A stretch of 64,000 bases of DNA from Rhizobium sp. BK376. Its GTDB lineage: Bacteria; Pseudomonadota; Alphaproteobacteria; Rhizobiales; Rhizobiaceae. A model generated the notes under the pieces. The model made no database searches. It worked only from the letters and a program-made list of their open reading frames with translations, and was not told where the DNA came from. The first letter of the stretch is position 1. Every line of letters begins with the position of its first letter. Shown here in pieces: positions 54,414 to 63,066 of the stretch. The position numbers were made by a program, and so were the translations under genes. The stretch lies in the NCBI RefSeq assembly GCF_004341625.1, contig NZ_SLZG01000007.1, forward strand, positions 186,001-250,000, written 5' to 3'.

Positions 54414-55886
54414 TCAGATCCTGATCGTGACCGATTTCGTGCGACAGTAGCTGGCCATCGCGATCAATCCCTTTTCCCGGCCGATGCCGGATTGCCGGTT
54501 GCCACCGAAGGGCGTTTCCACGCCGCCCGCGAAATACTCGTTGACGAAAACCTGGCCGGCGTCGACATCGCGCGCGATGCGATGGGCCTTGGACAGGTCT
54601 TTGGTAAAGAGACCCGCCACGAGCGCATAATTGGTGCAGTTGGCGGCCGCGATCGCTTCCTCGGCACTATCGACGACCTGAACCGCCAGCACCGGTCCGA
54701 ATATCTCTTCCTGAACGATCGGGTCGCTCCATTCCACCGCGTCGAAAATCGTCGGTTCGAAAAACCATCCCTTGCCGGTTGCAGGATCTGCCGTCTCGTT
54801 ACCGCCGGTCACGACTTCGACCCCGCGTGCCTTGGCTCCCGCGACATAGGATGCGATCTTGTTCAGATGCTCCTTCGAATTGATCGCGCCGAAGTTGACC
54901 CCTTCCGTCAGTCCGTGGCCGATCTTCAGCTTTCGGGCTCGCGCCACCAGTCGCTCAATGAATTCAGCATGGATCGAGCGCTCGATGACCAGACGCGAGC
55001 CGGCGGAGCAAATCTGGCCGGCATTTTCGAAGATGGCGCCGATGACATTGTCCAGCGCCAGATCGATATCCGCATCGGCCAGCACGATATTGGGAGACTT
55101 GCCGCCGAGCTCCAGCGTCACCGAAGCGATATTCTGCGCCGCCGATTTCATGACGTTGATGCCCGTCACGGTCGAGCCAGTAAACGTCACATGGCGGACA
55201 TCGGGATGGGAGACGAGCGGAGCGCCGGCCGAAATCCCGGTCCCGGTCACTACATTGCAGACGCCCTGCGGCAGACCCGCCTGAACGAGAATTTCTGCCA
55301 GCAGCAATGCGGTCAGAGGCGTTTGCTCGGCGGGCTTCACCACGGCGGTGCAGCCGGCTGCGAGCGCCGGCGCGATCGAGCGGGAGGCCGTCGACAGTGG
55401 GTAGTTCCAGGGAACGATGTGGGCGGTGACACCGACCGGTTCTTCGATGGAATAGGATGTGTAATCAGGCCCCAGCGGATACGCCTTGCCCTCCTGCTTG
55501 TCGGCTGCGCCGGCGTAGTATTCGAAGGCCCGCGCGGAGCCGCGAACGTCGCCGCGCGCCTCATCCAGCGTCTTGCCGCTGTCCAGCACCTCGGCGCGCG
55601 CCAGGCGCTCGATATTCTCGCGGATCAGCCCGGCAGCGCGCATCAGGATACGTCCGCGCTCGGCCGGTAGTGACTTTCCCCACACGGTCTCCTGCGCCCG
55701 CCGTGCAGAGGCAACGGCATCGGCAACATCTTCGGCCGTTCCCGCTGCAAACCGCGAATGCGGCTCGGCCTTCCCGGGATCGAAGGTCTCCATCAGATTG
55801 CCCGCCGCCGGCTTGCGCCATGCGCCGTCGATGAAATGGCCTGATGGCCATTCTTCGGTCGCTATGCCGGAGGATTGAATTGTCAT
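54414..55886 (-). CDS. NAD(P)-dependent aldehyde dehydrogenase
   Basis: 490 aa, ALDH superfamily of the betaine-aldehyde/4-aminobutyraldehyde type. Catalytic Glu259 in TLELGGKSPNIV and Cys293 in NAGQICSAGSR; cofactor region HIVPWNYPL and VVKPAEQTPLTALLLAE. Oxidises an aldehyde produced in the same catabolic route; the true substrate is not readable. Its start overlaps the enolase-superfamily gene stop (ATGA), so they are coupled. Confidence 0.92.
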   Translation of the reverse strand: MTIQSSGIATEEWPSGHFIDGAWRKPAAGNLMETFDPGKAEPHSRFAAGTAEDVADAVASARRAQETVWGKSLPAERGRILMRAAGLIRENIERLARAEVLDSGKTLDEARGDVRGSARAFEYYAGAADKQEGKAYPLGPDYTSYSIEEPVGVTAHIVPWNYPLSTASRSIAPALAAGCTAVVKPAEQTPLTALLLAEILVQAGLPQGVCNVVTGTGISAGAPLVSHPDVRHVTFTGSTVTGINVMKSAAQNIASVTLELGGKSPNIVLADADIDLALDNVIGAIFENAGQICSAGSRLVIERSIHAEFIERLVARARKLKIGHGLTEGVNFGAINSKEHLNKIASYVAGAKARGVEVVTGGNETADPATGKGWFFEPTIFDAVEWSDPIVQEEIFGPVLAVQVVDSAEEAIAAANCTNYALVAGLFTKDLSKAHRIARDVDAGQVFVNEYFAGGVETPFGGNRQSGIGREKGLIAMASYCRTKSVTIRI

Positions 55887-56989
55887 TGTTCAGCCTCGCT
55901 CACCTGATAGCTGGATTTTGCAAGCCATTCCGGATCGATCTCGATGCCCCAGCCGGGCGCGTCCGTCACCGTGACCATGCCATCTTCCACCATGTAAGGC
56001 GACTTGACGAAAAGCCCATCCTGCCAGGGATAGTAGTCCGCCCCTTCGATGGAGAATTCCAGATATTTGGCGCCGCCATCGATGGCGCGAAGCAGATGCA
56101 TGGTGAAGAGCGTGACCAGGCCAAGATTGGCGCTGTGCGGCGTCACCGGCAAACCGGCAGCCTTTGCCATGGCGCAGACCCGCAGGGTGCGGCTGATGCC
56201 TCCGAGATAGAGGATGTCAGGCTGGACGATGTCGACTGCGCGCATCTCGATCATATGTCGCCAGGTCGCAATCTCGCAATCCTGCTCGCCGCCGGTTACC
56301 GCGATGTCGAGAGCGTCGGTGACTTCTTTCGTCTGTTCGAGTTCCCAATAGAGGCAGGGCTCTTCGAAGTGCTCGATGCCGTTATCCTGCAGCATCCGCC
56401 CGACTTCGATGGCCCGCTTGGGACTAAAACCGCTGTTGGCGTCCACCAGCAGCGCCACGTCATCACCCAGTGACTTGCGGATCGTCGGAACGATCTCTTC
56501 TGTCCGGCCTGGCCACTCGTCGACGTCGTGGCCATATTCCGCAGCGACGCGGAATTTGAAGGCATCGAAACCGAACTGGTCACGCAGGCGCTGAAACCGT
56601 TCGGCCTCCTGCTTGGGCGTGATGTCGCGTTTCATAGAGGACGCATAGGCGCGCAGCTTGCCAGGCGAGCCGCCAAGCAGGCTGGCGACGGGAAGGCCGG
56701 CGGCCTTTCCGCGCAAGTCCCAGATCGCCGTATCGAGACCGCCAAGCGCCCGCTTCATGTAGGACCCGGGAAATTTGTGCTCCCGCTCGATCGTCCGCTC
56801 CGTCAGGGCATCAATATCATCGAACTCGACACCCAGGACATGCGGGGCGACCTGACGATGGAGGACGGTCGAGGTGATATCGGAATTGTAGGTGGATACC
56901 TGCCCGATCCCTTCGGCACCATCGTCGGCCGTGATACGAACGAAGCCGACAAAAGGCGTTGAGAATGTTTCTATGCGTTTTATCTTCAC
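55883..56989 (-). CDS. Enolase-superfamily dehydratase/racemase (mandelate racemase group)
   Basis: Probably dehydrates a sugar acid or racemises a hydroxy acid. 368 aa. Residues in order: Lys145-x-Arg147 (DAFKFRVA), metal ligands Asp183 (LLVDANSGFS), Glu209 or 210 (HFEEPCLYWE) and Glu235 (TGGEQDCEIAT), then QPDILYLGGISR and catalytic His285 (VTPHSANLG). The KxR plus His set places it in the mandelate racemase-like group. The start is GTG at 56989, with GAGGAG 8 nt before it; a longer frame has no family match. Head of the operon with ALDH, divergent from the MocR gene. Confidence 0.87.
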   Translation of the reverse strand: MKIKRIETFSTPFVGFVRITADDGAEGIGQVSTYNSDITSTVLHRQVAPHVLGVEFDDIDALTERTIEREHKFPGSYMKRALGGLDTAIWDLRGKAAGLPVASLLGGSPGKLRAYASSMKRDITPKQEAERFQRLRDQFGFDAFKFRVAAEYGHDVDEWPGRTEEIVPTIRKSLGDDVALLVDANSGFSPKRAIEVGRMLQDNGIEHFEEPCLYWELEQTKEVTDALDIAVTGGEQDCEIATWRHMIEMRAVDIVQPDILYLGGISRTLRVCAMAKAAGLPVTPHSANLGLVTLFTMHLLRAIDGGAKYLEFSIEGADYYPWQDGLFVKSPYMVEDGMVTVTDAPGWGIEIDPEWLAKSSYQVSEAEQ

Positions 56990-57246
56990 GTTCGGTCTCC
57001 TCGAAACAGCCCGACTGAAAGCCTCCTGTCCCTCGTACCGAACATCGAGAAAAGCGGTTAGGTCCACTTTCGAAAAACGGCGTAGCCGGTCTAGTGTGGA
57101 GATCCGCGATGGGGCACGGGGCTGCGCTTAGAGATCGGACTTCGGGGGATCGGCGTCGCGGATGAGACCGCAATTCGACCTGAAACGGCGATAGCTTCCG
57201 TCCTCGAAGTGATTTGTGAAATGAAGCAAGGTGGAAGACGCCGGAC

Positions 57247-58743
57247 ATGGTGAAGAGATCATCGGGTGAACTGCTATTCTCCATCGCCGTTGATCGCTCG
57301 GTCGATAAGTCCATCACCACGCAGGTCTATGGCGCAATGCATCAGATGATCCTGTCGGGCGATCTGGCGGCCGGCAAACGGTTGCCCTCGACGCGCATCC
57401 TTGCAAAGGAACTGGGCATTTCGCGAACAACGGCCATGGCGGTCTTCGAGCGCCTGACGTCAGAAGGCCTTATCGAGTCCCGAACGGGTTCGGGTTCATA
57501 TATTTCGAGCACGGCGGGTGCAGCCCGACCCAGACAGCCACTTCTGGTCGATGCGCCGGGCCTGCCGATGTCAGCAACGTTGGCGGATATTATCTCGGAT
57601 GCCTCGCCGCGCTTTCTCCAGCGGTTGTCGCATCCGCAGACGCCACGGCCTTTCGCAACGGGACTGCCGGATTTCAAGGCTTTTCCGCTCGCCACGTGGG
57701 CGCGCCTGACGGCAAAACATTGGCGCGAGCCCCGCGACCAGATTATGGGATATTCCGATCCGGAAGGCGATCCTCACCTGAGAGCGGTGCTCGCAGAACA
57801 TCTTCGTTCGAACCGAGGCATATCCTGTGACCCCGAGCAGATATTCATCGTCAACGGGGCCCAACAGGCATTCGACCTGATCGGGCGCATGCTTCTGAAC
57901 CCCGGCGATTTCGTCTGGTTCGAGAACCCCGGTGCGATCGGCGCCCGCAACAGTCTGATCGCCTGCGGCGCACGCATGGTTCCGGTTCCGGTCGACGCCG
58001 AAGGCCTGTCCGTCGCCGAGGGATTGCGCCTTGCGCCAAATTTCCGATTGGCCTTCGTGACCCCATCGCATCAACATCCGATGGGCGTGGAAATGAGCCT
58101 GGAGCGCAGGGCCGAACTTCTGGCGGCGGCGATCAGGCACCAGGCTTGGATCATCGAAGACGATTATGACGGAGAGTTCAGGTACGATAACAGGCCCCTG
58201 CCAACCCTGAAAAGTGGAGACGCAGGAGAGCGAGTGATTTATGTCGGAACGTTCTCCAAGACGATGTTCCCGTCTCTCAGGCTCGGATTCTATATCGTCC
58301 CAAAACCATTGGCTTCTGTGTTCAAGCGAATTTCCGGTGCATTTCTTCAGGGCGTGCCATCAAGTATTCAAGCGGTCATGGCCGCCTTTATCGAGGAGGG
58401 ACACTTCGCGACCCATCTTCGGCGCATGCGCGAAATCTATGCCGAACGCCACGCCGCATTCCATGATGCCGCACAGCGCCATCTCGGAGGGCTTTTGGAC
58501 GTGAAACGATCCGTCGCCGGATTTCATGTCGTGGGAAACTTCGCCTCGCCCGCGATGGACGAAGACAAGATCACGAGCGACGCCGCAAATGCCGGCCTTG
58601 TCGTTTCGCCCATCAGCCGCTTCTGCATCGATCAGGCGAACGTTGAGCGCGGTCTTGTTCTGGGCGTCAGCGCAATCGACACGCGCATGATAGAAGAAGG
58701 TGTGCGGACGCTGGCACGCGTGCTGGAGGCCAATCGCGGTTGA
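57247..58743 (+). CDS. MocR/PdxR-type regulator (GntR HTH plus aminotransferase-like domain)
   Basis: 498 aa. A winged-helix GntR domain (about 20-90: GKRLPSTRILAKELGISRTT) is joined to a PLP-binding fold-type I domain (about 125-490) with the PLP lysine Lys338 in YVGTFSKTMFPSLRLGF and IIEDDYDGEFRYDNRPLP. Divergent from the enolase/ALDH operon with a 257-bp gap, so it is the likely regulator of that operon and of the transporter behind it. Effector unknown. Confidence 0.92.
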   Translation: MVKRSSGELLFSIAVDRSVDKSITTQVYGAMHQMILSGDLAAGKRLPSTRILAKELGISRTTAMAVFERLTSEGLIESRTGSGSYISSTAGAARPRQPLLVDAPGLPMSATLADIISDASPRFLQRLSHPQTPRPFATGLPDFKAFPLATWARLTAKHWREPRDQIMGYSDPEGDPHLRAVLAEHLRSNRGISCDPEQIFIVNGAQQAFDLIGRMLLNPGDFVWFENPGAIGARNSLIACGARMVPVPVDAEGLSVAEGLRLAPNFRLAFVTPSHQHPMGVEMSLERRAELLAAAIRHQAWIIEDDYDGEFRYDNRPLPTLKSGDAGERVIYVGTFSKTMFPSLRLGFYIVPKPLASVFKRISGAFLQGVPSSIQAVMAAFIEEGHFATHLRRMREIYAERHAAFHDAAQRHLGGLLDVKRSVAGFHVVGNFASPAMDEDKITSDAANAGLVVSPISRFCIDQANVERGLVLGVSAIDTRMIEEGVRTLARVLEANRG

Positions 58744-58772
58744 TCAACAAGCCTGTCCTATCGGCGCTCTAC

Positions 58773-60389
58773 CTACCGAATGTCTTCCAGGATCATTGCG
58801 GCGCCTTTTTCCGCCACCATCAATGTCGGCGTATTGGTGTTGCCTGACGTCACATTGGGAAAAACCGACGCATCGATCACGCGCAATCGATCGATCCCGT
58901 GAACCCGCAAACGCGCATCCACCACACTCGTCCCGTCGGCCGGTCCCATGCGGCACGTGCAGGACGCGTGGAAAACGCTTCCCGACCGAGCGCGTATATC
59001 GGCGATGATGTCCTGCTCGTTCTGAACATCCTTTCCGGGCGTCATTTCGTCGATAATGACGGCCTGCATTGCCGGCTGCTCGGCGATGCGGCGGATAAGC
59101 CGCACGCTGGCGAGCATGGACTGTATGTCCTCGGGCGTCGCGAGGTAGTTCGGCTCGATGACCGGGGATGCCTTGATATCGGGCGATCCGATTTCGATCG
59201 ATCCTCGGCTCGTTGGCCGGCAAGGCTGGATGCCGATGAAGAACCCCGGAAACGGATCCGGCATCGTCAGGCGGCGAACGCCCGGCGTCGGCTTGCTGTA
59301 GCTGACGGGCGAGAAATAGAGCTGCGTGTCCACATGCTCCTGATCAGGGCTGGATTTGACGAAGCCGCCCGCCTGATTGACGCTCAGCGACAGCGGCCCG
59401 TCGCGGAACAGGACGTATCGCGCGCCGAGCATGACACGGCCTGACCAGGGACGGAGAAGCGAATTGAGCGTGGGTCTGCGCGAGCGATAGAGATAGTCGA
59501 TGCCCAGATGATCCTGAAGATTTCGACCGACCGCCGGCATGTCCTTGACGACGGGCTTGCCGAATTTCTGGAGAAGCGCACCAGGACCGATGCCCGAATG
59601 CTGGAGAAGCGTCGGAGACTGGACCGCTCCTGCCGCCAGGATGACCTCGCGGTCGGCGAGAACCTGTCGTCTCTCATTCCCCTCCTCGAACTCGACTCCG
59701 ATTGCGGTCTGTCCATCGAAGAGGATGCGTGTGACGAGAGCCTTGGTGATGACCTTCAAATTGGGCCGGCGGGACGCCGGATGGAGGAAGGCCGTGGCCG
59801 ACGACACGCGAAAGCCGTTCCTGGCGCTGATCTGATAGACCGAGATGCCTTCCTGTTTTTCGCCGTTATAATCCACGGTGCGCTCGAAACCTGCCTGTTC
59901 GGCTGCCCGGAGCCAGTCACCACAGAGTGGATGCACGGCAGGCGCCATATCGGTGACGAAGACCTCGCCCTTGTCTCCCCGCCAGGCGTCCCCGCCCCGT
60001 TCGAACGTTTCTATGGATTTGAAGTAGGGAAGAACATCATCCCAGCCCCAGCCGACATTGCCAGCCGCGCGCCAATCCTCGAAATCGTTGCGCTGGCCGC
60101 GCACATATACCATCGCGTTGATGGATGACGAGCCTCCCAACACCTTGCCCCTAGGCCAATAGCTCGTGCGTCCGGCCAACGCGTCCTGCGGCCCGGTTTC
60201 GAAACGCCAATTCACCGCTGGATTATAAAAACTATGTCCGTATCCGATCGGCATGCGGATCATGAACCGACGATCGCTACCGCCGGCCTCGAGCAGCAGC
60301 ACACGAAACCGTCCCGATTCCGTCAGGCGATTTGCAAGCAGACAACCGGCTGACCCTGCGCCAATGATGATGAAATCAAAATCTGCCAA
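58773..60389 (-). CDS. GMC family FAD oxidoreductase (choline dehydrogenase-like)
   Basis: Oxidises an alcohol, possibly passing electrons to the respiratory chain. 538 aa. FAD motif FDFIIIGAGSAGCLLANRL at the N-terminus; GMC signatures RGKVLGGSSSINAMVYVRG and GAVQSPTLLQHSGIGP; catalytic His in SVFHASCTCRMG and Asn in NVTSGNTNTPTLM. The start is TTG at 60389, with GGGGAC just before. Converges with the MocR gene. Alcohol substrate unknown; a product aldehyde could feed the ALDH, which is only a suggestion. Confidence 0.9.
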   Translation of the reverse strand: MADFDFIIIGAGSAGCLLANRLTESGRFRVLLLEAGGSDRRFMIRMPIGYGHSFYNPAVNWRFETGPQDALAGRTSYWPRGKVLGGSSSINAMVYVRGQRNDFEDWRAAGNVGWGWDDVLPYFKSIETFERGGDAWRGDKGEVFVTDMAPAVHPLCGDWLRAAEQAGFERTVDYNGEKQEGISVYQISARNGFRVSSATAFLHPASRRPNLKVITKALVTRILFDGQTAIGVEFEEGNERRQVLADREVILAAGAVQSPTLLQHSGIGPGALLQKFGKPVVKDMPAVGRNLQDHLGIDYLYRSRRPTLNSLLRPWSGRVMLGARYVLFRDGPLSLSVNQAGGFVKSSPDQEHVDTQLYFSPVSYSKPTPGVRRLTMPDPFPGFFIGIQPCRPTSRGSIEIGSPDIKASPVIEPNYLATPEDIQSMLASVRLIRRIAEQPAMQAVIIDEMTPGKDVQNEQDIIADIRARSGSVFHASCTCRMGPADGTSVVDARLRVHGIDRLRVIDASVFPNVTSGNTNTPTLMVAEKGAAMILEDIR

Positions 60390-60619
60390 TTCCGTCCCCT
60401 ATGCTCTCACTCCTCGATTTAGCATGTGACGAAATGGTGGGGGTGAGCCATTTCCGGAACGTTATAAAGCCAATCCCGTGGCGACTTCCGCCACGGTGAC
60501 TCCTTCAGGAAGTCGCAACCTCCGCAGCGCCCGGCGGGACTTCGAAATGATCAGGCCGGCTACGTGCCCATTGGAACGTGCCGTTAAGTCAAGCGTTCCT
60601 TCGCCAGAAGGATACGAAG

Positions 60620-60826
60620 ATGCCAATTGCAAAACTTTACCATTTGAACCGCAAAGCCGTCTGGATGCTGATCCTTGTCATCGGGGCGACGACCGCCGGT
60701 GTCGCCTCGTGGTACATCCATCTCAAGCCCCGCAAAGCTGACGATGCACCCTCCGGAATCTTGGCCACGGCACCCGCTGCGGCTCCAAGACGCCTCAATG
60801 CCGACGGCGCGCCGATGTCTGATTGA
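60620..60826 (+). CDS. Small single-span membrane protein
   Basis: 68 aa, unrecognised. One membrane helix at about 13-33 (KAVWMLILVIGATTAGVASW) after a basic N-terminus, then a short periplasmic or cytoplasmic tail rich in Ala and Pro. AAGGAT precedes the ATG at 60620. It stands between the divergent GMC gene and the convergent sugar isomerase gene with no evident partner. Confidence 0.5.
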   Translation: MPIAKLYHLNRKAVWMLILVIGATTAGVASWYIHLKPRKADDAPSGILATAPAAAPRRLNADGAPMSD

Positions 60827-60905
60827 GTGGCGAAATCTTCGATTTGTTTGGTTTAGAGCGACGGTGAGGCTAAGGCCTCATTCGCCCTCTATCTTCGCTG
60901 AATCC

Positions 60906-61736
60906 TCAATCGGTGCGCGCCCAGAGTTCTTTCACCCGCTCCATCAGCAGCAGTGCTTCTTGCCACCGGTCGGTGATATCCTCTCCGTTGCGACCGGTGA
61001 TGGCGTAGGGCTTTGGACCAAGCTCACAGGTAAAGGCAAGAATATCATCAGGCCCTGCCCGGCGTCGCCAGCTGCGAAAACCGTACTCCCACCATTCCAT
61101 GAAAAGATCGAGCCATGGCCGATGATGTGGAAAGGAGATTTCTATCTGCACCTGTTCTCGCGAAGCGACGCGGCCATGGAAGGACCACGAACTGTCAAGG
61201 ATGCGATGGATCATGTCATGGTTTTCCGCCGACACGGGCCAGGCGAATTCACGGCCGACAAGAAAATGCGATAGATCGCCGAGTAGCCGTAGGTTGGGAA
61301 GCTGATCCAGGAGGTCCAGCGTGAAGAAGAGATCGGTGGTCATCCGATCGCGATGGGTCTCGATATAGACCGGGATCCTCGCCTCCTCACTCAGCCGCTG
61401 CCAGCCTTCAAGCAAGGGAAGACAGTCTTCGATGCGGCGAAGCCGGACATCCGGCTGCAGACAGATATGAGCAACACTAAATTCGGCGGCATTCTCGAGC
61501 ACTGGCTTCAGGTCGTCTACACTCCTAGGGAAACATTGACCTTCAGCCTTCAGACCGTGGGGCTTCAGAAGCGAATGCAGGCGGCTGACATAGCCGCGGT
61601 CGTACCAATGGGCGCTGACGCCACCGAAGCCAGCTTCTGCGATCTGCTCAATACTTTCCTCGAGCGAGAGTTCCGGCTGGATGGCGCTGCGGCGTTCCAT
61701 GGCCCAGAGCGACTGGAAGACATTCAGGGACTGCAT
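60906..61736 (-). CDS. Sugar phosphate isomerase/epimerase family protein (TIM barrel)
   Basis: 276 aa, xylose isomerase-like AP endonuclease 2 superfamily. EQIAEAGFGGVSAHWYD, VYIETHRDRMTTD (Glu of the metal site), LRLLGDLSHFLVGRE (Asp and His) and the late QVQIEISFPHHRPWLD are the likely metal-binding segments. Whether isomerase, epimerase or dehydratase is undecided. GAGGAGG stands before the ATG. Next to a LacI regulator upstream on the same strand, likely its controller. Confidence 0.82.
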   Translation of the reverse strand: MQSLNVFQSLWAMERRSAIQPELSLEESIEQIAEAGFGGVSAHWYDRGYVSRLHSLLKPHGLKAEGQCFPRSVDDLKPVLENAAEFSVAHICLQPDVRLRRIEDCLPLLEGWQRLSEEARIPVYIETHRDRMTTDLFFTLDLLDQLPNLRLLGDLSHFLVGREFAWPVSAENHDMIHRILDSSWSFHGRVASREQVQIEISFPHHRPWLDLFMEWWEYGFRSWRRRAGPDDILAFTCELGPKPYAITGRNGEDITDRWQEALLLMERVKELWARTD

Positions 61737-61831
61737 CGACGCCTCCTCAGTGGTCGTGTGATACTAGACATCATAAAGCTGTTCCGGTGGCGAGACGCTG
61801 CTTTGATTTCTTTTGATCAATTTGGCGGCGC

Positions 61832-62872
61832 CTAGACGTTCTCGGCAGTGATCGTAAGGAAGCGTATGGGATCGGCGACGACCTCCGTGCGGATGACGCC
61901 GAGCTTATGAAGGATGATATCAACGGAACGGCGCGCCTGCACTTCCGGGGTCTGATCGATGCAGATGTTCATCAGTCCTGACTGGAGATACCGCCTCTTC
62001 TTCTCCGTCAGCTCGTGACCGACCCAGAATATCGCGCGTCGCTTCGCCCATTGCTGCAGGACGACCGCGACCCCTTCGTCGCCTCCACCCGCCGAATAGA
62101 CCCCGATAATATCCTGGTCACGATGAAGCGCCTCCCCGAGCGTCTCGGCAATCCGCAGCTCGTCGTCCTGCCCCAGGATCGTATGCGAGAAGTGGTGTTT
62201 CGACGATTGGCCGGCCGCCAGGAAGTCCGAAAAGCCCCTTGTCCGGTCACGATGGCCATTGTAGGTGCCGCTATGGCAGATGGAAACGAATGACCCCGCG
62301 CGCGTGGAAAGCATACCGGCCATGTAATAGGCGGCCGTCCGCCCGGCAGCATAGTTGTCGATGCCGACATATGGGAGACCGCCATCGTCGCAGCGTGTCA
62401 CGATCTGGACGACCGCGACGCCTGATTCCTGCACCTCGCGAAGGGCACGGGTCACCAGCGGATCGTCTTGCGCGCATATTATGAGCGCCGAACGACGAAG
62501 GGTCGAGTTCGCTATGTGCCGCGCCATCGCCACCGGGTCGTTCTCCCTAACGAAGGTTCTGTGGAGGATGATCGACCGATCCAACGAAGCTGACATTCTT
62601 TCAAATGCGTGATTGAGGCTGGCGAAGAAACTCGAATCCGGCCGCACCAGAATGACTTCGATGCGCAGCGCGCTACGATGCATCTCGCTATCGCGAATGC
62701 CGTAGTTGAGCTTCCTGACGGCTCTGGCGACCCTTTGAGCCGTCTTCTCCGTGACGCCTCCTCGCCCATTGATGACACGCTCGACGGTCGCAGTTCCAAC
62801 GCCCGCCTCCCTGGCGACGTCCTTCAGTGTGGCCTTCTTCAAAGCGCGCCTCCGCCGCATGATCAGCTTCAT
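61832..62872 (-). CDS. LacI family transcriptional regulator
   Basis: 346 aa. N-terminal HTH with ATLKDVAREAGVGTATVERV and INGRGGVTEKTAQRV; periplasmic-binding-like effector domain (about 70-340) with YVGIDNYAAGRTAAYYMAG and VYSAGGGDEGVAVVLQQW. Start taken as ATG at 62872 (MKLIMRRRRALKK); the ATG four codons later is also possible. Likely represses the sugar isomerase gene and perhaps nearby catabolic genes, responding to a sugar. Confidence 0.88.
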   Translation of the reverse strand: MKLIMRRRRALKKATLKDVAREAGVGTATVERVINGRGGVTEKTAQRVARAVRKLNYGIRDSEMHRSALRIEVILVRPDSSFFASLNHAFERMSASLDRSIILHRTFVRENDPVAMARHIANSTLRRSALIICAQDDPLVTRALREVQESGVAVVQIVTRCDDGGLPYVGIDNYAAGRTAAYYMAGMLSTRAGSFVSICHSGTYNGHRDRTRGFSDFLAAGQSSKHHFSHTILGQDDELRIAETLGEALHRDQDIIGVYSAGGGDEGVAVVLQQWAKRRAIFWVGHELTEKKRRYLQSGLMNICIDQTPEVQARRSVDIILHKLGVIRTEVVADPIRFLTITAENV

Positions 62873-62978
62873 CAAATCGCAGCCGGGACGATCATCCGGC
62901 CAGCATGCCAACCGGGCGGCCGGGCCAAAGAAATCGTCACATCTCCTTGTAGATCGGTCGGGGGCGTTTCAGAAGAGG

Positions 62979-63008
62979 GAGAGAGGCGTTCTGGGAGACG
63001 CCTCTCTC
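62979..63008 (-). terminator. Hairpin after the FAD oxidoreductase gene
   Basis: GAGAGAGGCGT and ACGCCTCTCTC form an 11-bp stem with an 8-nt loop, about 60 nt after the oxidoreductase stop and before the LacI gene. The T-run is weak, so termination strength is uncertain. Confidence 0.5.
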
Positions 63009-63066
63009 GCATCGGCCAGTTCCCGAGGAGGGTAGAGACACGGCCGAAGTTGCGTCCGGGCCGCCT

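Noticed and set aside
60454..60480. EcfG-type promoter GGAAC-N16-CGTG before the small membrane protein
   Set aside because: The -10 deviates from CGTT and lies over 130 nt from the start codon; could be chance.
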